From Aselliscus stoliczkanus (Eukaryota; Chordata; Mammalia; Chiroptera; Hipposideridae), in contig CM066732.1 of NCBI GenBank assembly GCA_033961575.1, forward strand, positions 67,680,687 through 67,744,686: a DNA stretch of 64,000 nt. Reading direction: 5' to 3'. Position 1 is the first letter of the stretch. Each line of letters opens with the position of its first letter. Positions 48,466-59,437 of the stretch are shown here, in pieces. A program made the translations under genes and the position numbers. The notes beneath the pieces are model-generated. The model made no database searches. It worked only from the letters and a program-made list of their open reading frames with translations, and had not been told where the DNA came from.

Positions 48466-48629
48466 AGGACCGGCCGAGTGGCTCAGTTGGTTAAGAGCTC
48501 GCTCAAGAGTGTGAGCTGAGCTCTGAGCAACAGCAGTTCGATGCCCAGCCTGAGCTGAGCTGCTGCTGAGCTGCCAACAGGTGGCAGGATGGCTCAGCTA
48601 AAAAAAATAAAAATAATATAAAATAAAAT
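48466..48629 (+). mobile_element. variant tRNA-derived SINE
   Basis: TSD AAAATGGYAAGGAA at 48452-48465 and 48630-48643. Head GGACCGGCCGAGTGGCTCAG then TTGGTTAAGAGCTC, B-box-like AGTTCGATGCC. The body is unlike the other SINEs: GAGCTGAGCTCTGAGCAACA and 'gctgagctgctgctgagctg', ending TGGCTCAGCT with an AAATAAAAT-rich tail. A separate subfamily with the same style of head. Confidence 0.93.
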
Positions 48630-48643
48630 AAAATGGCAAGGAA

Positions 48644-49832
48644 GACTTTACTCAAGACTCTTGCTTTAGGGGTCATGACTATCACAATATGGGAGAGAGG
48701 TTGGATTCAAGTTTGACTACAGCAAAGGCAGCTGGGGATTTATAGCCAAAGAGTAGAGTGAGGGCGTCAATGGACAGAAAATTATTAACAGGAGACATCA
48801 AGGGTAAGGGGATTCTTGCTAAACTGGCCTAATAAGAATCTTACCAAAGGCAGGACAAGGGCTTAGATATCAAAGGTGGCGGATGAGGAACCTCATCAGG
48901 TGTCCAGGGTGATCAGATATCAAGGGTAGGGGGCTTCTTGCTACTCTGATTTAGTAGGATTCTTTAAGACAGGACAGGGGCCAATGTCAAGGCATGTCAA
49001 GGCATAGTCCAGAAGAGGGCTCAGAGGAGGCTGAAGAAAATGAATTCAAGGAGAGTCTGTCAGTTGTGAGTCTTTAATTAATTCCTGAAACAACATTGGG
49101 TCAGTCCCTAGCACATGGTAAACACTGATTAAATGTTAACTTTTATTATTGTTATTATTATTGAAATTAACAACTATTATTGAAATTAACAACTATTATT
49201 GAAATTAACAATTACTCCTCCCTACCATCTTATCAGTGTATGTAAATTGGAGAATTCTTTCATATCAAAATCCAGAGCAAGCAACTGCCATTCAGGTGTC
49301 TTCCTGAATTTATCAAGAAGAATATTTCCTTTAGGGTTTTTTGTCCACTCTTGGCTCCCCTGATAGGATGGCGTGGTGGCAGACAGGCTCAGTGATGACT
49401 TGACACTTGAGAGCTCTACCTGAAAACCAGGGTGTGAGTTGACTTTCATCTGCTGAGGGAAAATACCAAAATCTACTCTTGCAAGAGAGTGCTAAATTCA
49501 TGGCAGAAACATGTCTAAAGCGGTCTTAATTGTAGGATGCAACAGTGGTAAAATAATAGGAACTGATGTATAAGATTGAATTAGGATTAGAGGAACACTA
49601 GACCAGAGAAAGTACAGTGGCAAATGTAGACAAATATCTAAATTTCAGAGCCAGCAGAGCTTGGGAGATGGTTTTAATATATTCAAATAGAGCAAATGCA
49701 GTGTAGGCTAAGTCTATTTAAATAGCAGATAAAAGGACAGATGCTCCCTAATTACCTGGGAGCTGAAAACATAAATAAACTTTGGGTCTAGGGTGCTGAA
49801 ACCCAAAGGACATGATGGATTACCTTTTTAAA
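48644..49832. other. unassigned sequence with an imperfect duplication
   Basis: Contains a roughly 85-bp imperfect direct repeat (about 48788-48873 and 48900-48985; shared pieces 'atcaagggta', 'gggcttcttgcta', 'aggacaggggc'). The style recalls LTRs of endogenous retroviruses, but no LTR ends are visible. The rest has no recognised feature. Confidence 0.45.
49157..49213. repeat. 19-bp tandem repeat, three units
   Basis: Unit ATTATTGAAATTAACAACT at 49157-49175 and 49176-49194; the third unit (49195-49213) differs at one or two bases. Preceded by a short TTATTA run. A local slippage product. Confidence 0.93.
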
Positions 49833-50797
49833 ATCAGATTATTTGCTTTGTTTTACTCTTGAGTTGTATGTATTCCTTACATATTTTGAATATTAGCCCC
49901 CTATCAGATGTATTGTTTGAAAATATCATCTCCCATTTGATTGGTTGCCTTTTCATTTTTGCTGATTGTTTCTTTGGCTGTGCAGAAACTTCTTAGTTTG
50001 ATATGATCCCACTGGTTTATTTTGGTTCTGTTGCTTGTGCTTTTGGTGTCATATCCAAAAAATTGTTGCAGAGACCACTGTCAAGGAGTTTTCCCCCTAT
50101 ATTTTCTTCTCAGAGTTTTACAGTTTCAGGTCTTACATTTAAGTCTTTAATCCATTTCAATTTAATTTTTGTGATTGGTGTAAGATAGGGGATCCAATTG
50201 TATTCTTTTTTTTCATGTGAATATCCAGTTTTGCCAGTATTGGATTTATTTTTTTTTCCCATTGATGTTAGATGTGGGATTGACATATGAGTATGGCTTC
50301 TATTATGTTGACATATGTTTCTTCTATACCCACTTTGTCGGGAATTTTTATCATAAAAGGGTGCTAAATTTTGTCAAATGTTTTTTTTTCCTCCTGCATC
50401 TATTGAGGTGATCTTATGATTTTAATCTTTCATTCTATTAATGCGATATATCACATTCATTGATTTGTAAATGTTAAATCATCCTTGAATTCTAGGGATA
50501 AATCCCAGTTGGTCATGGTATATAACCCTTTGAATGTGCGGTTGCATTCAGTTTGCTAGTATTTTGTTGAGGATTTTGCATCTCTGTTCATCAGGGATAT
50601 TCTTTGTCAGTAGTTTTCTTTTCTTGTAGTGTCTTTCTTGGCTTTGGTATCAGGGTTATGTTAGCCTTGTAAAATGAGTTTCGAAATGTTCCCTTGTCTT
50701 TAATTTTTTGAAGAGTTTGGGAAAGATTGGTATCTATTATTTAAATGTTTGGTAGAATACACCAGTGAAACCATCTGGTCCTTGGTTTTTCTTTGTT

Positions 50798-51042
50798 CAG
50801 AATGTTTTTACTTTTTATTTGATTGAATATATTTAAAATGTAGCATTGTGTAAATTTAAGGTATACAACATGTTACTTCGATACTTTTACATATTGTGAT
50901 ATAATTGTTGTTGTAGTGGTATTTATCACATTGCATAAAAATATCACATTGCAGAACACTTCACGAATTTGCCTGTCATTGTGGTGCAGGGGCCTTGCTA
51001 ATCTCTGTAATCGTTCCAATTTTAGCATATGTGCTGCTGGGA
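50798..51042 (-). mobile_element. U6 snRNA/L1 chimeric retrocopy
   Basis: On the minus strand a U6-like segment (51038 down to about 50951) is followed directly by an L1-type 3'UTR tail ('gttgtataccttaaatttac' block) down to about 50800. The element interrupts ORF2 of the old L1: flanks 'ggtttttctttgtt' and 'gggagttttttgatt' are contiguous in an uninterrupted L1. U6 at the 5' side fused to an L1 3' end is the known outcome of template switching during L1 reverse transcription. No clear TSD is visible. Confidence 0.75.
50951..51040 (-). pseudogene. U6 snRNA pseudogene part of the chimera
   Basis: The minus strand reads CAGCACATATGCTAAAATTG, then GAACGATTACAGAGATTAGC, then AAGGCCCCTGC, then GGCAAATTCGTGAAGTGTTC, matching U6 from about nucleotide 14 to nucleotide 100 with a few substitutions and small gaps. 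The first about 13 nt of U6 (the 5' stem) are missing. U6 is the spliceosomal catalytic snRNA. There is no U6 promoter (PSE, TATA) upstream, only L1 sequence, so this is a dead copy. Confidence 0.88.
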
Positions 51043-51600
51043 GTTTTTTGATTACAGCTTCAATATCCTTTCTTGTTTTGGTCAGTTTAGATTTTCTGTT
51101 TCTTTATAATTCAGTCTTGGAAGGTTGTATAGTTCTAGAAATTTATCCATTTCCTCAAGGTTATCCAATTTGTTGGCCTTAATTATTCATAGTAGCCTCT
51201 AATGATCCTTGGTATTTCTAGGTGTTAGTTGTGATATCTCCTCTTTGATTTCTGATATTATTTGGTTTTTCTCTCTTTTTCCTTAGTCTAGCTAAAGCTT
51301 TGCCAATTTTTTTTTTATCTTTTAAAGTAAGCCAGCTCTTATTTTGTTGATTTTTTTCTATTGTTTTTCTCATCTCTGTTTCATTTATTTCTGTTCTAAT
51401 CTTTATTTCCTTTCTTCTGCTAACTTTGGGAATAGTTTGTTCTTTTGTAGTTTTCTAGGTATAAAATTAGATTGCTTATTTGAGATATTTCTTTTTTATT
51501 AATGTAGGTGTTAATTACTAAAATTTCCCTTTTAAAACTGTTTTTATTTCATCTCATTAGTTTGGGTATGTTGTGTTTCCATTTTTGCATGTTTCAAGAT

Positions 51601-52095
51601 TTTTTTTAAAATTAGTTTCAGGTATACAACACAGTGCAATAGTTATACATTTTACCCCTCAAAGTGACAACCGCCCATCCCCAATTCGCCACCCCACTTC
51701 CCCCCCCATATCATATATATCTATTACTCTTCCTCTGACTCTCTTCCACAGTATAATCCACATCCCGTGACTATCTATATATATTCAATTACAGTAGGTA
51801 TACAACCTCCGCTTTAGTTATACAGTGCAGTGATCAAACCTCTACTCCATCCATGAAATGGTCTCCCTAACAAGACCTATGACCATCTGACATTCCACAG
51901 AATATTTACAACATTATTAATTATATTCCCCAAACTGTTTTTCATATCCCAGTGGCAATATTGTAGTTGCCTATTTTTGCTGTCTAATCCCTTCCCCTTC
52001 TCCCTCATCCCCATCCCCCTCCCAATTAGCAACCCTGATTTATCCTCCATATCTATGAGACAGTTTCTGTTTACTTTGCTCATTCATACAGTTTT
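51601..52095 (-). other. 3'UTR of the younger L1
   Basis: Follows the ORF2 stop (52096-52098) on the minus strand. It contains the C-rich block seen on the plus strand as 'cccacttcccccccatatca' (G-rich in the RNA, a usual L1 3'UTR feature) and ends in a T-run (poly-A in sense) at 51601-51607. Confidence 0.85.
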
Positions 52096-55000
52096 TCAGA
52101 TTCCACATATGAGTGAGATCATATGGTATTTGTCTTTCTCTGACTGACTTATTTCACTTAACATAATAGTCTCTAGGTCCATCCATATCATTGCAAATGG
52201 TACGATTTCATTCTTCTTTATAGCGGAGTAATACTCCATTGTATAAATATACCACAGTTTCTTAATCCAGTCATCTACTGATGGGCATTTTGGTTGTTTC
52301 CAAGTCTTAGCTATTGTAAATTGTGCTGCTATGAACATAGGGGTGCATAACTTTTTTTGACTAAGTGTCTTGGTTTTTTCAGGATAGCTACCTAGGAGTG
52401 GAATTGCTGGGTCAAACGGTAGCTCTATTTCCAGTTCTTTGAGATACCTCCATACTGACTTCCATAGTGGCTGCACCAATCTGCAGTCCCACCAACAGTG
52501 CAGCAGGGTCCCCTTTTCCCCCGCAGCCCTGCCAGCACTTGTTGTTTGTTGATTTATTGATGACAGTCATTCTGACTGGAGTGAGGTGGTGTCTCATGGT
52601 GGTTTTTATTTGCATTTCCCTAATGCCCAGTGAGGTTGAACATTTTTTCATATGCCTGTTGGCCATCTGTATGTCCTCTTTAGAGAAATGTCTCTTCATA
52701 TCTTCTGCCCATTTTTTAATTGGGTTGTTTGTTTTTTTGGTGTTGAGTTTCATGAGTGTTTTATAAATTTTGGATATTTACCCCTTATCAGATATATCGT
52801 TGGCAAATATCTTCTCCCATTCAGTAGGCTTCCTTTTTGTTTTATTAATGGTTTCCTTTGTTGTGAAAAAACTTTTAAGTCTGATATAATCCCATATGTT
52901 CATTTTTTCTTTTACTTCCCTTGCCCATAGGGATGTATCAGTAAAAATATTGCTCCGGGTAATGTCTGCAAATGTACTCCCTATATTTTCTTTTAGGATT
53001 TTTATGGTTTCAGGTCTTACATTTAAGTCTTTAATCCATTTTGAATTTGTTCTTGTATAAGGCGTAAGGAGGTGGTCCAGTTTCATTTTTTTGCATGTGT
53101 CAGTCCAATTTTCCCAGCACCATTTATTGAATAGACTATCTTTACTCCAGTGTAAATTCTTGCTTCCCTTGTCATAGATTAACTGTCCATAAATGCCTGG
53201 ATTTATTTCTGGGCTCTCTGTTCTGTTCCACTGATTGATCTGCCTGTTTTTATGACAATACCAAACTGTCTTGATTACTGTAGCCTTGTAGTAGGTTTTG
53301 ATGTCTGGTGGCGTCATCCCCCCGACTTTGTTCTTATTTCTCAGAATTGCCGAGGCTATTCTGGGTCTTTTATGATTCCATATAAATTTTAGGATTATAT
53401 TTTCTATTTCTGTGAAAAATGCCCTTGGTAGTTTGATAGGAATTGCATTGAATTTATATATTGGTTTAGGCAGTATGGACATTTTAATTATATTAATTCT
53501 TCCTATCCATGAGCATGGTAGGTGTTTCCATTTATTTGTATCTTCTATGATTTCTTTCTTCAGTGTCTTATCATTTTCTGAGTACAGATCTTTCACTTCT
53601 TTGGTTAAATTTATTCCTAGGTAATTTATAGTTCTTGACGCAATTGTAAATGGGACAGTTTTCTTAATTTCTCTTTCCATTAGTTTATTATTGGTCTATG
53701 CAAATGCCACTGATTTCTGAACATTGATTTTATATCCTGCTACTTTACTGAATTCATCTATCAGTTCCAATAGTTTTTTGATGGAGTCTTTGGGGTTCTC
53801 TATATACAGTATCATGTCATCTGCATATAATGACAATTTTACTTCTTCCTTGCCAATTTGGATGCCTTTTATTTCTTTTTGTTGTCTGATTGCTGTGGCT
53901 AGAACTTCCAGCACTATGTTGAATAAAAGAGGAGAAAGTGGACAGCCTTGTCTTGTTCCTGATCTTAAGGGAAATGGTTTGAGCTTTTCCCCATTGAGTA
54001 TGATGTTAGCTGTAGGTTTATCATATATGGCTTTTATTATATTGAGATATGATCCCTGTATTCCCAATTTGCTAAGGGTTTTTAACATAAATGACTGTTG
54101 GATTTTGTCAAATCCTTTTTCTGCATCTATTGAAATGACCATGTGATCTTTATCCTTCATTTTGTTGATGTGGTGTATCACATGAATTGATTTACGGATG
54201 TTGAACCAGCCTTGCGCATTAGGGATGAATCCCACTTGATCATGATGTATGTATGATCTTCTTAATATATTGCTGAATTCTGTTTGCTAATATTTTATTG
54301 AGAATTTTTGCATCTATATTCATTAGGGAGATTGGCCTGTAGTTTTCTTTTTTTGTGATGTCTTTATCTGGTTTTGGAATCAGGGTGATAGTGGCTTCAT
54401 AAAAAGAGTTTGGGAGCCTTCCCTCCTTCTGGATTTTTTGGAATAGTTTGAGAAGAATAGGTGATAGTTGTTTTTTGAATGTTTGATAAAATTCACTTGT
54501 GAAGCTGTCTGGTCCAGGGCTTTTGTTTTTTGGGAGCTTGTCAATTACTGATTCAATTTCCTTGGTAGTAATCAGGGTATTTAGATTTTCTGTTTCTTCT
54601 TACGTTAGCTTTGGAAGGTTATATGCTTCTAGAAAATTATCCATTTCTTCCAGATTGTCAAATTTGTTGGCATATAGTTGCGCATAGTAATTTCTTAGAA
54701 TTTTTTGTATTTCTGTGATGTCTGTAGTCATTTCCCCTCTTTCATTCCTGATTTTGCTAATTTGAGTCCTCTCTCTTTTTTTTTTTTTTTTTGATGAGCC
54801 TGGCTAGAGGTTTGTCAATTTTGTTTATCTTCTCAAGAAACCAACTCTTGGTTTCATTGATCTTTTGAATTGTTTTTCTGTTCTCTATATTGTTTATTTC
54901 TGCTCTGGTCTTTATTATCTCCTTTCTTGTACTCCCCTTGGGCCTATTTTGCTGTTCTTTTTCCAGTTCCCTTAGGTGTAAGGATAACCTGTTGATTTGA

Positions 55001-55933
55001 GATTTTTCTTCCTTCTTTAGGTAGGCCTGCACTGCTATAAACTTCCCTCTTAGGACTGCTTTCGCAGCATCCCAGAGATTTTGGGTTGTGGTGTTTTCAT
55101 TTTCGTTTGTCTCGAGGTATCTTTTAATTTCCTCCTTGATCTCATTTGTGAACCACTCACTATTGAATAGCATATTGTTTAGCCTCCATTTATTTGTCAG
55201 CTTCCCGGATTTCTTCTTATAATTGATTTCTAGTTTCATAGCATTGTGGTCAGAGAATACAGTTGAAATGATTTCAATCTTCTTAAATTTATTGAGACTT
55301 GTTTTGTGGCCTAACATGTGGTCTATCTTAGAAAATGTTCCATGTGCACTTGAAAAGAACATATATTCTGTAGCTTTGGGATGAAATGCTCTGAAAATGT
55401 CTGTTAAATCCAGCTGGTCTAATGTGTCATTTAAGGTCGCTGTTTCCACATTGATTTTCTGTCTGGAGGATCTGTCCATTAGTGACAGCGGGGTGTTGAA
55501 GTCCCCTACTATGATAGTGTTACTGTTGATCTCTGTCTTTATGTCTGACAGTATCTGTTTTATATATTTCGGGGCTCCTATGTTAGGTGCATAGATGTTT
55601 ACTAGATTTATGTCCTCTTGTTGGATCAATCCCTTCATTACTATGAAGTGTCCTTCTTTGTCCTTTGATATATTCTTCAATTTAAAGTCCATTTTATCTG
55701 ATACAAGTATCGCTACTCCAGCTTTTTTTCTCAGTACCATTTGCATGAAATATTTTACTCCATCCCTTTACTTTCAGCCTGTATGAGTCTTTGGATCTGA
55801 GGTGAGTCTCTTGTATACAGCATATGCTGGGGTCTTGCTTTCTTATCCATTCAGCCACCCTATGTCTTTTTATTGGAGCATTTAATCCATTTACATTTAA
55901 TGCGATTATTGATAGGTGTATATTTATTGCCAT
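52096..55933 (-). pseudogene. ORF2 (endonuclease/reverse transcriptase) of the younger L1
   Basis: About 1,279 codons, the normal L1 ORF2p length (near 1,275). The start gives MAINIHLSIIALNVNGLN; QETHL (about 55805), GDFN (about 55500) and SDH (about 55240) are endonuclease active-site blocks. Reverse transcriptase shows [12 protein letters not shown] (about 54127) and YADDM (about 53825). The C-terminal part has [17 protein letters not shown] and WIKKLWYIYTMEYYSAIK. Breaks: a frameshift at about 55735, a T-run (sense A-run) frameshift at about 54780, stop at 54600-54602, a 4-base insertion at about 54250, stops at 53696-53698 and 52778-52780, a frameshift near 52490. It is not translatable as one protein. 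Confidence 0.93.
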
Positions 55934-55981
55934 TTTGTTATTTGTGTTCGTAGTCTTTCTTAGGTTGTTTTTCTCTTCTAC

Positions 55982-56854
55982 TTAAAGAAGGCCTTTTAGC
56001 ATTTCCTGCAAAGCTGGCTTGGTGGTAATGAATTCCCTTAACTTATTCTTTTCTGCAAAGCTCCTTATTTCGCCTTCAATTTTAAATGATAACCTTGCTG
56101 GATACAGGAATCTCGGTTGTAGGCCTTTATTTTTCATCACTTTGAAAACCTCCTGCCACTCCCTTCTGGCCTGTAAAGTTTCTGTAGAAAGTCAGCTGAT
56201 AATCTTATGGGGGTACCCTTGTAAGTAACTTGCTGCCTTTCCCTTGCTGCTTTAAGGATTCTGTCTTTGTCCTTAACCCTTGCCATTTTCACTATAATGT
56301 GTCTTGGAGTGGGCCTGTTTGGAATCATCCTGGTTGGAACTCTCTGCACTTCCTGAGCTTGTATTTCAATGTCCTTTGCCAGGTTAGAGAAGTTTTCAGA
56401 CATTATTACTTCAAATATATTCTCAATCCCTTGCTCCCTCTCTTCTCCTTCTGGTACTCCAATGACCCATTGGTTATTGCGTTTGATGTTGTCCCCCAGA
56501 TCTCTTAAACTATTTTCCATGTTTTTCATTCTTTTTTCTTTTTGTTGTTCCGCATGGGTGATCTCTGCTATTTTGTCTTCTAAGTCACTGATTCGATTTT
56601 CTGCTTCATCCAATCTGCTAGTGATTACATCAAGTTTCTTATTTAATTCAGTAATTGTGTTCTTAAGTTCTAGCTGGTTGTTTCATGATTTCTCTATCCT
56701 TCTTTATATTTTCATTAAATTCCTTGAACATTCTAATAATCAGTGTTTTGAACTCTGTCTCTGATAGGTTGGTTACCTCTATTTCCTCTGTTTCCACTGA
56801 TTCAGCAAGTTTCTTCTGTTCCTTTATTTGTGTTGTGTTTCTTTGTCTCCCCAT
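55982..56854 (-). pseudogene. ORF1 of the younger L1
   Basis: Starts MGRQRNTTQIKEQ at 56854 and ends with KPALQEMLKGLL-type sequence and TAA at 55982-55984: about 290 codons against about 340 in human ORF1p. The coiled-coil segment includes MDEAENRISDLEDKIAEI (56613 on), the RNA-recognition domain RPTPRHIIVKMARVKDKDRI, and the C-terminal domain the ARLSFKIEGEIR-type block. A single-base loss at about 56680 and another at about 56190 break the frame into three parts. ORF1p would be the RNA-binding trimer of the L1 particle. Confidence 0.9.
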
Positions 56855-58574
56855 TCTGGCTTACTCTTTGTGTTTGCTTCAATATAACAGATAGATCCCC
56901 TAGGTTTCTCAGTCTTTTCTGGGTAAACTTATATGGTGTGTGTCCTTCATATTTGAATTACTCGGTCTCCCTATTCTCCTGTGCTTGTATCTGAGGTGTT
57001 CCTTGTGTCGTGCGTCCTCACTTGTTGAAGTTTTAGTTTTGATTACTTTTGGTTTGTCAGTAGGTGGGATTGACTCCCAGATTGATTAGCTGTGAGGATC
57101 AGCAGCGTCTGCAGTTTATGAGCTGCTGTGAGAGGATTGACCCCTCTGATGAAACTTGGACCCTATGGGCCCTAGTACCTTTAGCAACTTCCTTTTGGGT
57201 GTGACTCTTGTATGTCAAACCCAGAAATGCTCTGGTTTTATCTAAAGTTGGCCTCCAGGTATGATGATTCTTGTGTCTGTTTGTTTGGACCCACTGCTGC
57301 AGAGTGATTTTAGAGCATAACAGATCAACAAGAACAACCTCCGCAGCCACCAAAGGAAACCAAATGCTCACACAAGTAAAAAAAAACCTACAGTCAACTT
57401 GTACAGAAATATCAATCATACTAATGAAGAAAACAAACAGAAACAAAACAAAAACCACACACGCAATAATAACAGAAGAGGAAACAAAATAAAATACAAT
57501 ATCCTAAAATAAAAAATAGAATACACATGAGAAACTGATTAGCTATACCTAAAAAATAAAAAATAAAAATAAACTAAAATAATAATAATAAAAAAGTAAG
57601 AATAGAAATTAAAAAAATAAAATTTGCAGAAAAAAGTAAAAGAGGAAAAGTATAGCAGTGAGAAGAAATAAAATAAGAGAGAAAGTGAGGGTGGGGAAAA
57701 AAGAAAAAGAAAAGAAAGAAAAAGAAAAAAATATATATATATTTGTCTACACACCCATATATATGGTTATATATTCACCTATATACACCTGTATTTATGC
57801 CTATATTAAAAACTACAAATTGACAAGAATGAAATAGAAATAAAAACCAAAAACAACCAAGATAAGCAGCCAATAAAGGGAAAACAAAACAGAATAAATC
57901 CAAACAAACCAAAAATACCCGTGCCGGGCTTGGCTAAAGTCCACCAAACTCTCTTCAGTTTGTGTGCTGTAGAAAAATTCCTGTGCGTCTTGTGGGAACA
58001 GTAAGCCACCTGATGCCTAGCGTGATCCTGGCACTGCAGGTTTGCTGTACTTGAGTGTGGTTGTGACGTGTGATTGGTGGTTTTCACAAAGTCACTGCCT
58101 TTTTGCTTTTGCCTGTCCCAAGGCAGGCTGCACCCCCAAAGGCTCAATGAATGTCTCTGGGCACCCTTTCAGTTGACAGCTGTGGAGAATTAAAGAATTC
58201 CTCACTACCAAAAGCCTGCTGCTAAGAATCTGTTAATTAGTGCCTCAGCAGGTGAACCTGCCCTGCCTTCTAAACCTTGCATAAAGGTGGGGGCGGGGTA
58301 GGTAGTCTCACTCTTCAGCCTTTACTGGGTGGAAATTCTCAATCCCCTGCAGGTAGGAATATCTTCCTAGTCTGCCCCTATTGCTCCATTCACGAGTCAG
58401 TTTAAGACTCTGTCTTGGCGGGGGCCAAAGTTTGTGGGAGTGGGTGGGTTATTGTTTTTTTTTTGGCTTTCTGTTCAAGAGTAGAAAAAGGGAAAAAAAT
58501 AAAAAACATAAAAATAAACAAAGCCACAGTTCCAACACTGTTTTAAGCTAAGGCCTTTGCCTCTCATGCTCCAG

Positions 58575-59320
58575 GGGAGTTCCTGCTGCTCTCCCAAAGG
58601 GTCTGCCGGGATTTAGGGAATTGCACGCACCCTACCGTGTGGCTAAGATCCCCGCTCCGCATCTCTCGGCGACCTGTGTCTCCACACAGCGCGCTGTGTG
58701 TCCTCCCGAGTCTTCTTGTTTCCCCTCCTCCCGGGTTTAAGGCGTCTGCCTCGGAGCCGGCGCGCGCCACGCGGTGGTGCTCCTGCTGCACTTCTGGAGG
58801 GACTGCCGCTGGGGTTTAGGGGACTGCACACCCCCTGCCGTGCGGCTCCGATCCTGGCTCCGTCTCTCGGGGACCTCCGTCTCCACCCAGCACTCTGTAT
58901 CTCCGCGCCCGAGTATTCTTTTTTTCCCCTGCTCCCGGGCTTCAGGCTTCTGCGCTCTGCAGGACCTGGTGGGCACAGAGACTGATCCCTGAACCGGGAG
59001 GGTGCAGGGATTGATCTTGCCCTGTCGCTGCAGGGCTCTGCACCCTGCTTCCTGGGGACCCGGCGAGCCGCGGGTGCAGCTCGTACCTCTGCACAGTCGT
59101 CTCCTCTCTCTCCTCCCGCACTTGCCCAGCCTGAGGCTTCTGCCTCAGACTGCAAACCAATGCGCTTTTGCTGAACTCTAGGAGGGCCGCGGGCCGCAGG
59201 GAGCAGCCGGGGGAACACTCACTGTGCCTGGGCAGCCGCAGGTGCGGGCTGCACCTCACGCGTCTCGCCGCCTTCTTCCCCTACTCGCCCGGCCTGCCCA
59301 CCGTCCAGCAATCGTTGTGT
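58575..59320 (-). repeat. tandem ~200-bp GC-rich monomers in the L1 5'UTR
   Basis: Repeated blocks recur at a period near 200 bp. 'tcctgctgct' at 58581 and 'tcctgctgca' at 58781 (exactly 200 apart). 'ccgggtttaaggcgtctgcc' near 58731 and 'ccgggcttcaggcttctgcg' near 58935 (204). 'aggcttctgcctcagac' near 59134 (190 further on). 'tgctgaactctaggagg' near 59170 aligns with 'tgctgcacttctggagg' near 58785. Three, probably four, units, the outer ones diverged or partial. Confidence 0.8.
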
Positions 59321-59428
59321 GGAACTCTTAGTTGCTCTGTGTGATGAGTAGATGCCTCTTTTAAGCATATTAGAAGTTCAAATTGTGGATATTTCCAGGG
59401 GAGATTTCATGGAGCCCTCCTCACAGCC

Positions 59429-59437
59429 GCCATCTTG
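59429..59437 (-). promoter_or_regulatory. YY1-type site at the L1 start
   Basis: CAAGATGGC on the minus strand, 12-20 bases inside the 5' end of the element. Human L1 has a YY1 site of this form at the same place, which directs correct transcription start. The L1s at 23722-23729 and 2826-2833 keep the CAAGATGG core too. Confidence 0.7.

Noticed and set aside
50951..51040. Functional U6 snRNA gene
   Set aside because: The 5' end is missing, several substitutions are present and no Pol III U6 promoter lies upstream.
58560..59300. CpG island promoter of a host gene
   Set aside because: The GC-rich block is at the exact place of an L1 5'UTR, inside the L1 TSDs.
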